Of a stretch of DNA of 64,000 bases, positions 8,914 to 17,414 are shown piece by piece. Numbering within the stretch: the first letter of the stretch is position 1; each line of letters begins with the position of its first letter. Below the pieces are notes generated by a model, which saw nothing but the letters and a program-made list of their open reading frames with translations, searched no databases and was not told where the DNA came from. Position numbers and translations under genes: made by a program. Source of the DNA: Lysinibacillus xylanilyticus (lineage in GTDB: Bacteria > Bacillota > Bacilli > Bacillales_A > Planococcaceae); assembly GCF_001708185.1 (NCBI RefSeq), contig NZ_MDDN01000001.1:124001-188000 (forward strand), given 5' to 3'.

Positions 8914-9738
8914 TCATTTCTTCTTTACAGGAAAATATACCTCTGTTACATAATTTTCAGGAACTTTTGCTTGGTTTGGATCTGTTATGTATATTTCATA
9001 TGGCGGCAATATCAATTCATAACCTTCGTTTTCGATCCACTTCATTAAATTAGCATAGACAGATGTTAATTCTGAATATGCCCCCTTTAAAACAGATTTA
9101 GCACAGAGGCTTCCAGGCAAATCTCTCGTTCCTTTGACAGACTCAGCTATTGGAATAGCGAACTCAGTATCATTACCAGTAGGATTAAATTCAGGGCTGT
9201 GGTAAATCGTCATCGGCTTACCAAGTAAAGTGAGCTGCTCCGTCGCAATCTTTTCATATAGCTTGCTAAAATGGTTACCATATCCCGATGCATAGTCATC
9301 ACTGCTCATTATGAGTCGCTTATGAAGGATATTCATTGGCTTTGTTTCAACCAACTGTACTTCGATAGCGTCAAGGTACGACATGATCGGTATCTCCTTT
9401 TCTAAGTTTGCAATATCATGACTTAGTTGTTTTACAAGATATTCAAAAGCCTTTAGTTTTTCTTGAATCGCATTTCTCTTATGGTTAAGCGCCGAACAAA
9501 GCATTTCTTCGGATTGATCATCTTCTAATTCCAGCATAGTTTTAATTTCTTCAAGAGAAAAATGATACGATTTTAACCGATTGATATAGAGCATCCTTTT
9601 AAGTTGTTCGATGGAATAATACCTATAACCGCTTTCAGCATTTATCTCATCTGGGTTAATTAATCCAATTTCATCGTAATAGCGAAGTGTTTTTGTAGAT
9701 ACACCACATATTTTCGAGAATTCTCCTATTGATAGCAC
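8914..9738 (-). CDS. MerR-family transcriptional regulator with GyrI-like effector domain
   Basis: Residues 1-70 are a MerR winged helix (LSIGEFSKICGVSTKTLRYY, then DEIGL). A coiled-coil dimer helix follows to about residue 115, then a BmrR/GyrI-like ligand-binding domain (EVQLVETKPM, YHSPEFNPTG, and a YEIYITDPNQ ending). Such proteins sense small hydrophobic or cationic molecules and twist a promoter with a long spacer into an active shape. The start is GTG 9738 with GAGGTGG just upstream. The promoter ahead of it has a 19-bp spacer with a central dyad, which suggests it controls itself and the downstream hydrolase. Confidence 0.88.
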   Translation of the reverse strand: MLSIGEFSKICGVSTKTLRYYDEIGLINPDEINAESGYRYYSIEQLKRMLYINRLKSYHFSLEEIKTMLELEDDQSEEMLCSALNHKRNAIQEKLKAFEYLVKQLSHDIANLEKEIPIMSYLDAIEVQLVETKPMNILHKRLIMSSDDYASGYGNHFSKLYEKIATEQLTLLGKPMTIYHSPEFNPTGNDTEFAIPIAESVKGTRDLPGSLCAKSVLKGAYSELTSVYANLMKWIENEGYELILPPYEIYITDPNQAKVPENYVTEVYFPVKKK

Positions 9739-9778
9739 AAAACCACCTCACTCAAAGATTTGTTATTGCTACAATTCA

Positions 9779-9809
9779 TTTATACACCTTCCCCTTAGGG
9801 CAAAGTCAA
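9779..9809 (-). promoter_or_regulatory. MerR-type promoter with 19-bp spacer and central dyad
   Basis: Read on the minus strand: -35 TTGACT (9804-9809), 19-bp spacer, -10 TATAAA (9779-9784). The spacer contains CCCTAAGGG, a short palindrome. Overlong 19-bp spacers with a dyad between the boxes are the hallmark of promoters activated by MerR proteins. The MerR gene starts 40 bp downstream. Confidence 0.75.
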
Positions 9810-9850
9810 TCAAGATTTATGCTTTAACTGTCCTTGACTAAAAACTTTTA

Positions 9851-9880
9851 TTGACCGTTTAGTACAAAAAAGGATATTCT
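9851..9880 (+). promoter_or_regulatory. Promoter of the TetR-MFS operon
   Basis: -35 TTGACC (9851-9856), 18-bp spacer, -10 TATTCT (9875-9880), 27 bp before the TTG start. ACCGTTTAGT overlaps the -35 and looks like half of a TetR-family operator, but no complete palindrome is obvious. Confidence 0.55.
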
Positions 9881-9907
9881 ATTAATGTATATGGGAGGTG
9901 GATAAAT

Positions 9908-10504
9908 TTGAATAAACGAGGCAGACCCCGAGAGTTTGATTATTCCTCAATTGTAGATGTCGCCATGAAAACTTTTTGGATAAGAGGATATGAGGGCTGT
10001 TCTACACAGGATTTATGCAATGATACTGGACTTGGGAAAGGTAGCTTATACAATACTTTTGGTAGTAAACATGAACTGTATAAACAAGTATTAGAACGTT
10101 ATCATGAGTTTGGAATAAAGGAACAGCAGGAATTATTAGCAGCTCCAATTGCATTGAAAGAACGGTTAAGTAATCTTTTCGAATGGGCACTGAAAGAAGA
10201 CTTTGAGAATATTGATCAAAAGGGTTGTTTGTTAATTAATGCCGGTGTGGAAAGAGCTAAAAACGATGAAATGGTTCAAGGTATTTTCTCACGGCATGTC
10301 GAGCTTCTTAAACAAGCAATTGAAAAGGTAATGGAGGAAGGATTGCAAACTGGCGAAATTTCAAAAAAGCAAACAGCTGAGGAATTAGCTAGTCTATTTT
10401 TAAGTAGTTATTACGGGTTCCGTGTTTTGAATGTTTCGATGCAAAATAGGATGTTGTCTGAGCAGATTATGAAAGGAACTTTGGACTCTATTTTTGGCGC
10501 TTAG
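9908..10504 (+). CDS. TetR/AcrR-family transcriptional repressor
   Basis: It has 198 residues. The N-terminal helix-turn-helix is clear (residues 12-55: VDVAMKTFWIRGYEGCSTQD, then GLGKGSLYNTFGSKHELYK). The C-terminal part matches the AcrR/YcdC-type ligand domain with KGCLLINAGVE. The start is TTG, 8 nt after GGGAGGTG. It sits 63 bp before an MFS exporter gene, the usual arrangement of a local repressor controlling a drug pump. Confidence 0.9.
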   Translation: MNKRGRPREFDYSSIVDVAMKTFWIRGYEGCSTQDLCNDTGLGKGSLYNTFGSKHELYKQVLERYHEFGIKEQQELLAAPIALKERLSNLFEWALKEDFENIDQKGCLLINAGVERAKNDEMVQGIFSRHVELLKQAIEKVMEEGLQTGEISKKQTAEELASLFLSSYYGFRVLNVSMQNRMLSEQIMKGTLDSIFGA

Positions 10505-10567
10505 TGCGCTCTTTTTTAGCATCATTTTTGTACCGAACATTACAATAATAAATTAAGGAGTGTTTTT

Positions 10568-11710
10568 ATGCCATCGATTATTTATTTACTAGCTCTAGCA
10601 ATTTTTTGTATGACTACATCTGAATTTATGGTTGCAGGTATGATGAACGAACTTGCTCTTGCATTTCAGGTTTCTGTATCCTCAATCGGGTATTTAATTA
10701 CAGCTTATGCAGGAGCAATGGTAGTAGGAGGACCTATTTTAACTGCAACTCTTCTACGAATACGCAGTAAACAAGCATTATTATTTTTAATGTTTGTATT
10801 TTTAATCGGCCAGTCGCTCGGAGCTCTCGCTTGGAACTACGATAGTATGATGATTTCACGTATTATTACTGGTATCGCTTCGTCTTCAGCTTTTGGTGTT
10901 GCCATTTCCTTTTCTGCAACATTGGTTCCCCCTAATTCAAGGGGAAAAGCTGCTTCTATTGTTCTTGCTGGTTTAATGATCGCAACAGTCATAGGCTTAC
11001 CTATAACGACAGTTATCTCACAAAATTTTGGTTGGCGTGCGAGTTTTTGGTTTGTTTCTATTCTAGTACTAGTTTCCGGGATTCTGATTCAATTGTTACT
11101 ACCATCATCGCCAAACAAAGCACGATTAAACTGGAAAGACGAGCTTATGCACTTTAAAAATATTCATCTTTGGGCAGCGTACATAACAAGTATGTTTATT
11201 ATAGGTGGTACGTTTGCGGCATTTAGTTATTTTACGCCGATCTTTACAAATATCACAGGCTTTTCAGGTGCAAGCATTCCCTATTTACTTGCTCTCTATG
11301 GTAGTGCAACAGTCATTGGGAATATAGTGATTGGTAAGTTTGCTGATAAATATACAATGGAAACACTTTTGAGTGGATTGATTATTTTAATCGTAGCATT
11401 GTCTTTATTTGCTTTAGGAGCTGAAAATAAATATATTGCAGTTATTACTACTATTTTTATTGGCTTTACTGGTGTAGCAATGAATCCAGCTATGGTGGCG
11501 CGAGTGATGAAAGCAGCTAATAATGGCACGATGATCAATACCATTCATAGTTCTTTTATTACGCTTGGTATTGTTATTGGTTCTTCACTAGGAGGCTTAG
11601 GTATTAGTAAAGGATATGGCTATATATCACCACTGTGGATTGGCGTTTGTTTAGCTACCCTAGGGTTACTTTCGTTATTCCCATATTTACATAAAAGAAA
11701 GGAAATTTAA
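10568..11710 (+). CDS. MFS transporter, AraJ/YdhP-like drug exporter
   Basis: It has 380 residues and twelve predicted membrane segments. The start (LALAIFCMTTSEFMVAGMMNELA) and the motif-A-like loop between helices 2 and 3 (ATLLRIRSKQALL) are typical of the DHA1 group that includes chloramphenicol and arabinose efflux proteins. It exports small molecules using the proton gradient; the substrate is unknown. A strong AAGGAG ribosome site is present. It is co-transcribed with the preceding TetR gene and followed by a terminator. Confidence 0.88.
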   Translation: MPSIIYLLALAIFCMTTSEFMVAGMMNELALAFQVSVSSIGYLITAYAGAMVVGGPILTATLLRIRSKQALLFLMFVFLIGQSLGALAWNYDSMMISRIITGIASSSAFGVAISFSATLVPPNSRGKAASIVLAGLMIATVIGLPITTVISQNFGWRASFWFVSILVLVSGILIQLLLPSSPNKARLNWKDELMHFKNIHLWAAYITSMFIIGGTFAAFSYFTPIFTNITGFSGASIPYLLALYGSATVIGNIVIGKFADKYTMETLLSGLIILIVALSLFALGAENKYIAVITTIFIGFTGVAMNPAMVARVMKAANNGTMINTIHSSFITLGIVIGSSLGGLGISKGYGYISPLWIGVCLATLGLLSLFPYLHKRKEI

Positions 11711-11819
11711 TGGGGACTGCATCACATGTGTTTCGGTGACTACCAAGCCGTTTTTCAGCAGGCGTGCCTAAACATTCACCCTATCTTAAATTGCTCAATT
11801 TGAGTTGTATATACTAAAG

Positions 11820-11860
11820 AAGCTCTCCTCATCGTTTTCACGAACTAAAGAGAGCTTTTG
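11820..11860 (+). terminator. Terminator of the TetR-MFS operon
   Basis: AAGCTCTC (11820-11827) pairs with GAGAGCTT (11850-11857), followed by a short T run, 110 bp after the MFS stop. The rest of the 298-bp gap to the eut operon shows no gene. Confidence 0.6.
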
Positions 11861-11987
11861 ATTCTATATATACGGGGAGTTTTAACTAGCTTTTAAGTGT
11901 ACTGTTCGGTTTCCAATCAAACATTTTTAAGAGCTAAAATTTATGACAATAGATATATAGTTGGGGATCCAATATATCATATTGACG

Positions 11988-12009
11988 AATAAGGTCTGAT
12001 TACCTTATT
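11988..12009 (-). terminator. Possible hairpin at the 3' end of the eut operon
   Basis: AATAAGGT and ACCTTATT form a stem overlapping the mdh stop. The T-run is poor, so it may be an mRNA 3'-end stabiliser and not a true terminator. Confidence 0.3.
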
Positions 12010-12953
12010 TAGATGTTTTGGCAAATTTGTATTACTTGATTGACGGCTTCTGCTGATTGATGGAGCGCCGTTTTTTCTTCATTTGTCAGGTGCAATTCAA
12101 TGACTGATTCAATGCCATTGCCACCTAATATTGTCGGTACCCCTAAAAATAAATCATGGTAACCATACTCACCTTCTAAAAGGGCGATAGAAGGAATTAT
12201 TTTTCGCTGATCTTTCATAATAATTTCTACCATTTGAGCACATGCTGCAGCTGGTGCATAATAAGCACTGCCATTCCCTAACAACCCAACAATTTCTCCG
12301 CCACCTTTACGTGTACGTTCTACGATTTGCTGCAGTCTGTCTTGCGGAATTAATTTTTCTAATGGGATACCCCCAGCATAGGAATATCGAATTAAAGGGA
12401 CCATTTCGTCGCCATGTCCACCTAAGACGAATCCTGAAACATCTTCTGGAGCAATTTGAAGCTCTTGTGCTACAAATGTATTAAAACGTGCTGTATCTAA
12501 CACACCTGATTGGCCAATGATACGATTTTTTGGAAAGCCTGTTTCCTTATAGCAAACATAAGTCATAGCATCTACAGGATTGCTTAATATAAGAACGATG
12601 CTGTTAGATGCATAGTGTTTGATTTGTTTAGAAACTTGTTGAATGATTTTCGCATTCGTCGTCACTAAGTCATCACGACTCATACCAGGTTTACGAGGGA
12701 TACCAGCTGTAATAATGACAATATTTGCTCCAGCTATATCCTCATAATTACTCGTTCCTTTAATGGAAACATTAAACTTTTCGATTGGTCCTGTTTGTAA
12801 TAAATCAAGCGCCTTTCCTTTTGTCGGATTTTCCGCTTCTGGAATATCCAACAGAACAACATCTCCTAGCTCTTTTTGGGCTAAAAATAAGCTTAATGTC
12901 GCGCCTGTATGACCAGCTCCGATCACAGCGATTTTACTTTTTCGAAATGTCAT
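12009..12953 (-). CDS. mdh: Malate dehydrogenase, last gene of the eut operon
   Basis: NAD-dependent oxidoreductase of the LDH/MDH family, 314 residues. It has the Rossmann motif GAGHTG (residues 12-17). The mobile loop [14 protein letters not shown] carries Arg in the position that favours malate/oxaloacetate over lactate. The catalytic His is in [10 protein letters not shown]. Its start overlaps the stop of the preceding shell-protein gene by one base (TAATG), so it is clearly part of the microcompartment operon, an unusual place for mdh. No encapsulation-peptide helix is seen at either end. It could recycle the NADH made by EutE by reducing oxaloacetate, since no alcohol dehydrogenase gene is present; that is inference. 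A housekeeping mdh is expected elsewhere. Confidence 0.9.
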   Translation of the reverse strand: MTFRKSKIAVIGAGHTGATLSLFLAQKELGDVVLLDIPEAENPTKGKALDLLQTGPIEKFNVSIKGTSNYEDIAGANIVIITAGIPRKPGMSRDDLVTTNAKIIQQVSKQIKHYASNSIVLILSNPVDAMTYVCYKETGFPKNRIIGQSGVLDTARFNTFVAQELQIAPEDVSGFVLGGHGDEMVPLIRYSYAGGIPLEKLIPQDRLQQIVERTRKGGGEIVGLLGNGSAYYAPAAACAQMVEIIMKDQRKIIPSIALLEGEYGYHDLFLGVPTILGGNGIESVIELHLTNEEKTALHQSAEAVNQVIQICQNI

Positions 12954-13318
12954 TAAGCCTCACCTCGATTTTCAGTAGCAGCTGTTTCCGTCGTTTTTTT
13001 AGCACGCGTTGATGTTGTAGTCGGTGCTGGCTTTTTCTTTGGTGCTTCTGGTCCTTTAATCATTTGGAACACATCTTCATCAGGTCTCGGAATAACATGA
13101 GCGCCTAACAATTCACCGACACGCATTGCTGCGGCTTTTCCAGCTTCTACTGCTGCTTGGACAGAACCAACATCACCTTTCACGACGATTGTCACAATCC
13201 CACCATCAACAAACTCTTGCTTGACGATGGTTACATCTGATGACTTAATCATCGCATCAGCAGCTTCATAAGAGCCTACTAATCCTTTTGTCTCAATCAT
13301 TCCAATAGCGCTACTCAT
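12953..13318 (-). CDS. BMC-H shell protein with basic C-terminal tail (second EutM paralogue)
   Basis: Hexamer-forming microcompartment shell protein. The BMC domain (residues 1-90) starts [12 protein letters not shown] and contains the [13 protein letters not shown] core and a HVIPRP end, close to the EutM at 15618-15896. Unlike that one it has about 30 further residues rich in Lys, Pro, Thr and Ala, perhaps an exposed or lumenal tail that binds cargo or other proteins. ATG 13318 is chosen because GAGGTG lies 7 nt upstream; the frame extends further up but without support. It overlaps the end of eutN by 8 bases and the start of mdh by one. Confidence 0.9.
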   Translation of the reverse strand: MSSAIGMIETKGLVGSYEAADAMIKSSDVTIVKQEFVDGGIVTIVVKGDVGSVQAAVEAGKAAAMRVGELLGAHVIPRPDEDVFQMIKGPEAPKKKPAPTTTSTRAKKTTETAATENRGEA

Positions 13319-13595
13319 TCTCTTCACCTCGCATAACTTCCGTAGAATCAATAATACCTATAACAACTGCATCGATAGGTAATGGATTGTCTGTCATAAT
13401 ATATCGTGATGATCCACCACTCGTAATGAGCACATCATCTCCAATTCCCGCTCCGATCCGGTCAGCTGCTACAATTTCTGTGCGAATCGGCTGTTGATTG
13501 GAATCGATTGGTTGAATGATTAATAATTTTAAGCCATTCAACCCTTCCTCTTTACGTGTTGCCCATACACTTCCTATCACTCTTCCCATCAGCAT
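13311..13595 (-). CDS. eutN: Pentameric vertex protein EutN/CcmL
   Basis: A small shell protein that caps the vertices of the polyhedral compartment. The BMV fold is indicated by GRVIGSVWATRKEEGL at the start, then LKLLIIQPID, VAADRIGAGIGDDVLITSGG and PIDAVVIGIID. Length, 94 residues, is normal. I chose ATG 13595 because GAGGG lies 8 nt upstream; earlier start codons overlap that site. Confidence 0.93.
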   Translation of the reverse strand: MLMGRVIGSVWATRKEEGLNGLKLLIIQPIDSNQQPIRTEIVAADRIGAGIGDDVLITSGGSSRYIMTDNPLPIDAVVIGIIDSTEVMRGEENE

Positions 13596-13628
13596 GAACA
13601 TCACCCTCTTTATTTTGCATGAACTTTT

Positions 13629-14498
13629 CTAATTACTAGAGCGAATTGTTAACGTTTTATTCAACTCTCTTATTTTGTCATAAGCCAATGCTGTCACAAT
13701 TGTTTTTTTAGGAACAACAATTTCCTTTGCTTCTATTTCAAGTACTTCTACCTGCGAAAGTAGCTTCTTATCAAAATGATAGATTGATGGTTTGTCAGCT
13801 TGACTTACGACTGGTGGGAGTTCTTTGATATTCATTTGTTCATTCGCTTGAGCATTGACCATTTCTGCAAAGGCACCTTGTTGGATTAAACCTGCATTTG
13901 CTTCATCTGTATCGATATGCATCTCCAATCGATAACGCTCAGAAACACGAATTATTACATTTGATAAAATAATGGGTCTTATACCCTCAACTTTGATTTG
14001 CACTGATTGTCCATCTGCTACTTGGAACCGAGCACTGTCAGCCGGTGACATATGAATATGAGCTTGCGCAATAATGAGTCCTTCATTTAACACGACACTG
14101 CCCTTTGGACCAATAAGTGTAACCGGGCTAGAGCCTTTTATATCTCCTGATACTCTTAAAGGTGGCTTAACCCCTAATTTCATTGCGTCTGTCCAGCTAA
14201 TTTCTACTTGAGATAATGAACGAGCTGGACCTAAAATGCGTACTCGCTCAATGGACCCCTTTGGACCAGCAATAACAACTGTTTCCTCAGCAGCAAACTG
14301 GCCTGGCTGTGAAAGCTCAAACTTAGGTGTTAATTGATAATTCTCACCAAAAAGCTGCTCCACTTCCGCTTGTGCAAGATGTACATGTCGTGCTGATACA
14401 CCAATAGGAATTTTTCCGTCATGTTGATGGGAAGGCTGATTTTTCAAGACTTGCTGCAATACTTCTTCAACAATTTTTTGGACTAAATTTTCTTGCAT
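13629..14498 (-). CDS. pduL: PduL-type phosphate acyltransferase with encapsulation helix and C-terminal extension
   Basis: It converts acetyl-CoA and phosphate to acetyl phosphate and CoA, recycling CoA inside the microcompartment. Two PduL beta-barrel domains are seen, with zinc-binding motifs SARHVHL (about residue 34), AQAHIHMS (about 142) and the MHIDTDEANAG end (about 194). The first 20 residues (NLVQKIVEEVLQQVLKN) form an amphipathic helix of the encapsulation-peptide type. About 75 residues after the core, ending IRELNKTLTIRSSN, are not part of the usual family and are of unknown role. Length is 289 against roughly 210 for a standard PduL. AAGGAGGAGG precedes the ATG. Confidence 0.92.
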   Translation of the reverse strand: MQENLVQKIVEEVLQQVLKNQPSHQHDGKIPIGVSARHVHLAQAEVEQLFGENYQLTPKFELSQPGQFAAEETVVIAGPKGSIERVRILGPARSLSQVEISWTDAMKLGVKPPLRVSGDIKGSSPVTLIGPKGSVVLNEGLIIAQAHIHMSPADSARFQVADGQSVQIKVEGIRPIILSNVIIRVSERYRLEMHIDTDEANAGLIQQGAFAEMVNAQANEQMNIKELPPVVSQADKPSIYHFDKKLLSQVEVLEIEAKEIVVPKKTIVTALAYDKIRELNKTLTIRSSN

Positions 14499-14510
14499 CT
14501 AACCTCCTCC

Positions 14511-15110
14511 TTACGTTAATGATCTAACAATTCTTCCTTGCGCTTGCTGTTCAATAAAGCCCGCGTTCGCTTCATCTGTATCGATATGCATCTCTAAACT
14601 AAAATCGTTCGACACACGAACTACGACCCCACGAAATGTCACCGGTCGCTCACTATCCACTTCAACACATACTAGTTCATTATTTTGTACGTCCAATGCC
14701 AACGCATCTTCTTCCGTCATATGAATATGTGCCTGTGCAATAATGACACCCTGCTCGATCATTATTTCTTTTTCTTGATTGATTAATTTGATGCCAGCTG
14801 AACTTTCGATATCACCCGATTGCCTTAAAGGAGGGGTTAATCCTAATTTCATTGCATCTGTTCGACTGATTTCCACCTGTGTTGCCGCTCTTACAGGACC
14901 TAATACACGTACATTGTGAAGGACACCTTTTGGTCCCTCAATGGAGACACGCTCTTTTGCTGCAAACTGGCCTGGCTGCGAAAGTTCAAAGTCCTTTGTT
15001 AGCGCTGCATTTGGACCAAAAAGTGCTTGTAAATCCTCTTCACTTACATGTATATGCCGAGCTGAAATGGCCACAGGAAATGATTTTGTCGCTGTTTTCA
15101 CGTTAGCCAC
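14511..15110 (-). CDS. pduL: PduL-type phosphate acyltransferase without encapsulation helix
   Basis: A second acyltransferase gene directly upstream of the first. It carries the same motifs: ISARHIHVS (about residue 15), AQAHIHMTEEDA (about 125) and MHIDTDEANAG (about 177). Length, 199 residues, is that of the core enzyme. It has no N-terminal targeting helix and may work outside the shell or be carried by its partner. The frame begins at GTG 15110; GTG 15101 has the better spacing (8 nt) from GAGG and may be the true start. A 21-bp repeat array and a 500-bp gap separate it from eutM. Confidence 0.92.
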   Translation of the reverse strand: MANVKTATKSFPVAISARHIHVSEEDLQALFGPNAALTKDFELSQPGQFAAKERVSIEGPKGVLHNVRVLGPVRAATQVEISRTDAMKLGLTPPLRQSGDIESSAGIKLINQEKEIMIEQGVIIAQAHIHMTEEDALALDVQNNELVCVEVDSERPVTFRGVVVRVSNDFSLEMHIDTDEANAGFIEQQAQGRIVRSLT

Positions 15111-15190
15111 CTCTATATCTTCATTACTGTTGAAAATGAATGGGCAGGATGAGGCACAATGTGATGCATCCTGCCCTTCCGTTTATGATG

Positions 15191-15602
15191 TTCTTTCCGT
15201 TGCTTTGATGATTCTATCCGTTGGTTCGACTTTTCTTTCCGTCGGTTCGGAGCTTCATTCCGTCGCTCTGGCTTTTCTTTCCGTCGGTTCGGAGCTTCTT
15301 TCCGTCGCTCTGGCTTCTATCCGTCGCTTCGGCTTTTCTTTCCGTCGCTCTGGCTTTTCCTTCCGTCGCTTCGGCTTTTCTTTCCGTCGTTTCGGGCTTT
15401 CTTTCCGTCGCTCTGGCTTCTATCCGTCGCTTCGGCTTTTCTATCCGTCGCTTCGGTTCTTCATTCCGTCGTTTCGGACCTTCTTTCCGTCGCTCTGGCT
15501 TCTATCCGTCGCTTCGGCTTTTCTTTCCGTCGTTTCGGACTTTCATTCCGTCGCCCTGGCTTCTTTCCGTCGCTCCAGGGTTTCTATCCGTCGCTTTAGC
15601 TC
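15191..15602. repeat. 21-bp tandem repeat array inside the eut operon
   Basis: Twenty degenerate units: sixteen of 21 bp and four of 19 bp, which add up exactly to 412 bp. The plus-strand consensus is about TTC(T/A)TTCCGTCGCTTCGGCTT. The array fills most of the 507-bp gap between the eutM stop and the pduL start. The 19-bp units break the triplet frame and no ribosome site serves it, so long plus-strand reading frames through it are not credible genes. It will be transcribed as part of the eut mRNA as repeats of GCGACGG/AGCCGAAG type. Role unknown. Confidence 0.9.
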
Positions 15603-15617
15603 TTCTGTCTTTAAAAT

Positions 15618-15896
15618 TTAAGCTTCTGCTTTTGGTAAAATCATTTCTAATTCATGGTGTGGACGTGGGATTACATGTACTGATAAAAGTTCTCCTACAC
15701 GTTGTGCCGCTGCAGCTCCTGCATCAGTAGCTGCTTTTACTGCGCCTACATCACCACGAACTAATACAGTAACAATACCGCCACCAACATGTACTTTTCC
15801 TACTAAATTAACGCTAGCAGCTTTCACCATTGCATCTGCTGCTTCAATTGCTCCTACAAGTCCTTTTGTTTCTACCATTCCTAATGCTGTACTCAT
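15618..15896 (-). CDS. eutM: Major hexameric shell protein EutM
   Basis: It has 92 residues and a single BMC domain ([43 protein letters not shown]). It forms the flat hexagonal tiles of the microcompartment wall. TTGGAGG is placed well before the ATG. It lies between eutE and the repeat array. Confidence 0.96.
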   Translation of the reverse strand: MSTALGMVETKGLVGAIEAADAMVKAASVNLVGKVHVGGGIVTVLVRGDVGAVKAATDAGAAAAQRVGELLSVHVIPRPHHELEMILPKAEA

Positions 15897-15912
15897 TTGT
15901 CATTCCTCCAAA

Positions 15913-17400
15913 TTATTTATTTAATGTTATTTGTTTTAATACTTGATCCACAATTTGCTGCACCATCGCTGTATCAATAGATGCATCTTGTTCCTTGATA
16001 CTTTCTACAACTGGATTTGTTAAGAATTCTGGTTTTGGCACCTCTACATCTTTAATGCCATAAGCCATACGTTTAATATTTAATAAATGTCTCGCTGTAA
16101 TGTTATCGGACGTAATATTACCACCAAACGTGCCGCATCCTAATGTGAAGGAAGGTGCTAATCCAGTAGTTCCACCAACAGCTCCAATAGAAGATAATGT
16201 GTTGATCACAATTCTGGACACTGGCAATTCAACTGAAAACTGCTCAGCTAAAGCCGCATTTTCTGTATGAATCGAGCATGTATGACCGCGTCCACCAATG
16301 TTTAGTAAATCAATCATCACTTGTTTTGCCTCTGTGCTGTCCTCGACTGTGTATAATGCAAATATCGGTGACAATTTTTCAAGTGAAAATGGAATGTTTT
16401 TGCCAATCATTGTTTCCATCCCAACGAGTACTTTCGTATCTTCTGGCACGGTAATACCTACAGAATCCGCTAAGCATGCAGCTGATTTCCCTACAATTTG
16501 AGGATTTACTTTTCCTGGGATAGGAGAAATTAGCTTCTCCATCTTCACCTTCTCTTCATCACTCAAAAGATAAGCACCGTTTTTCTTTAACTCTGTTAAC
16601 ACTTGCTCTGCAATGACTTTATCTACAATAATGGATTGTTCCGTTGCACAAATTGTGCCATTATCAAAAGATTTACTTTGTACAAGCTGACGAACAGCCT
16701 TAGAAATATTAGCTGATTTTTCAATGTAAGCCGGAACATTTCCTGGTCCTACACCGTAAGCAGGTTTACCTGAACTATAGGCTGCTTTCACTAGCGCACC
16801 GCCACCAGTCGCTAAAATCAAATGAATATCTGGATGCTTCATTAGTTGCTGTGTAGCCTCCATAGAAGACATCGTTAAACAGTGTAGCAATCCTTCTGGT
16901 GCTCCTGCTTTTTCTGCAGCAACTCTACAAATCTCTAAAGCTTCCTTTGTACAGTCGACCGCATAAGGATGTGGGCTTAATACTAGAGCATTTCTAGTTT
17001 TCAATGAAATAAGTGTTTTAAAGATTGCTGTTGATGTTGGATTTGTCGTTGGGACAATGCCCGCGACCACGCCAAACGGACTAGCGATCTCTGTAACTTT
17101 TTTCATGCGATCGAAACCTACAACACCAACTGTCTTTAAATCTTTTATATCTTCGTAGACATCTCGAGAGGCAACCTCATTTTTCATTTTTTTATGATTA
17201 GGTATACCCATCCCTGTTTCCTGAACGGCCATATTTGCCAAACGTTCTGCTTCTTTAAATGCGGCATCAGCAACAGCTTTGACGATACTATCTACTTGCT
17301 GCTGTGAATACTGCATGTAAGCAGCCTGTGCAAGATTGGCACGTCTCACGGCGTCTCTCATTTCTTGAATTGCTAATAAATCTTTATCTAATGTGGCCAT
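15913..17400 (-). CDS. eutE: Acylating acetaldehyde dehydrogenase EutE
   Basis: It oxidises acetaldehyde to acetyl-CoA with NAD and CoA inside the compartment. The protein has 495 residues of the aldehyde dehydrogenase superfamily. The catalytic Cys is in FDNGTICATEQS and the GVGPGNVPAYIE nucleotide-site region is present. The last 25 residues (DTAMVQQIVDQVLKQITLN) form an amphipathic helix typical of an encapsulation peptide, here at the C-terminus, after a linker. AAAGGAGGGG precedes the ATG. EutL lies 14 bp upstream. Confidence 0.95.
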   Translation of the reverse strand: MATLDKDLLAIQEMRDAVRRANLAQAAYMQYSQQQVDSIVKAVADAAFKEAERLANMAVQETGMGIPNHKKMKNEVASRDVYEDIKDLKTVGVVGFDRMKKVTEIASPFGVVAGIVPTTNPTSTAIFKTLISLKTRNALVLSPHPYAVDCTKEALEICRVAAEKAGAPEGLLHCLTMSSMEATQQLMKHPDIHLILATGGGALVKAAYSSGKPAYGVGPGNVPAYIEKSANISKAVRQLVQSKSFDNGTICATEQSIIVDKVIAEQVLTELKKNGAYLLSDEEKVKMEKLISPIPGKVNPQIVGKSAACLADSVGITVPEDTKVLVGMETMIGKNIPFSLEKLSPIFALYTVEDSTEAKQVMIDLLNIGGRGHTCSIHTENAALAEQFSVELPVSRIVINTLSSIGAVGGTTGLAPSFTLGCGTFGGNITSDNITARHLLNIKRMAYGIKDVEVPKPEFLTNPVVESIKEQDASIDTAMVQQIVDQVLKQITLNK

Positions 17401-17414
17401 AAAGCCCCTCCTTT

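Noticed and set aside
14941-15730. Two long plus-strand reading frames (up to 226 codons) rich in Ser, Phe and Arg
   Set aside because: They run through the 21-bp repeat array and antisense to pduL and eutM, have no ribosome site, and the 19-bp units break the repeat frame.
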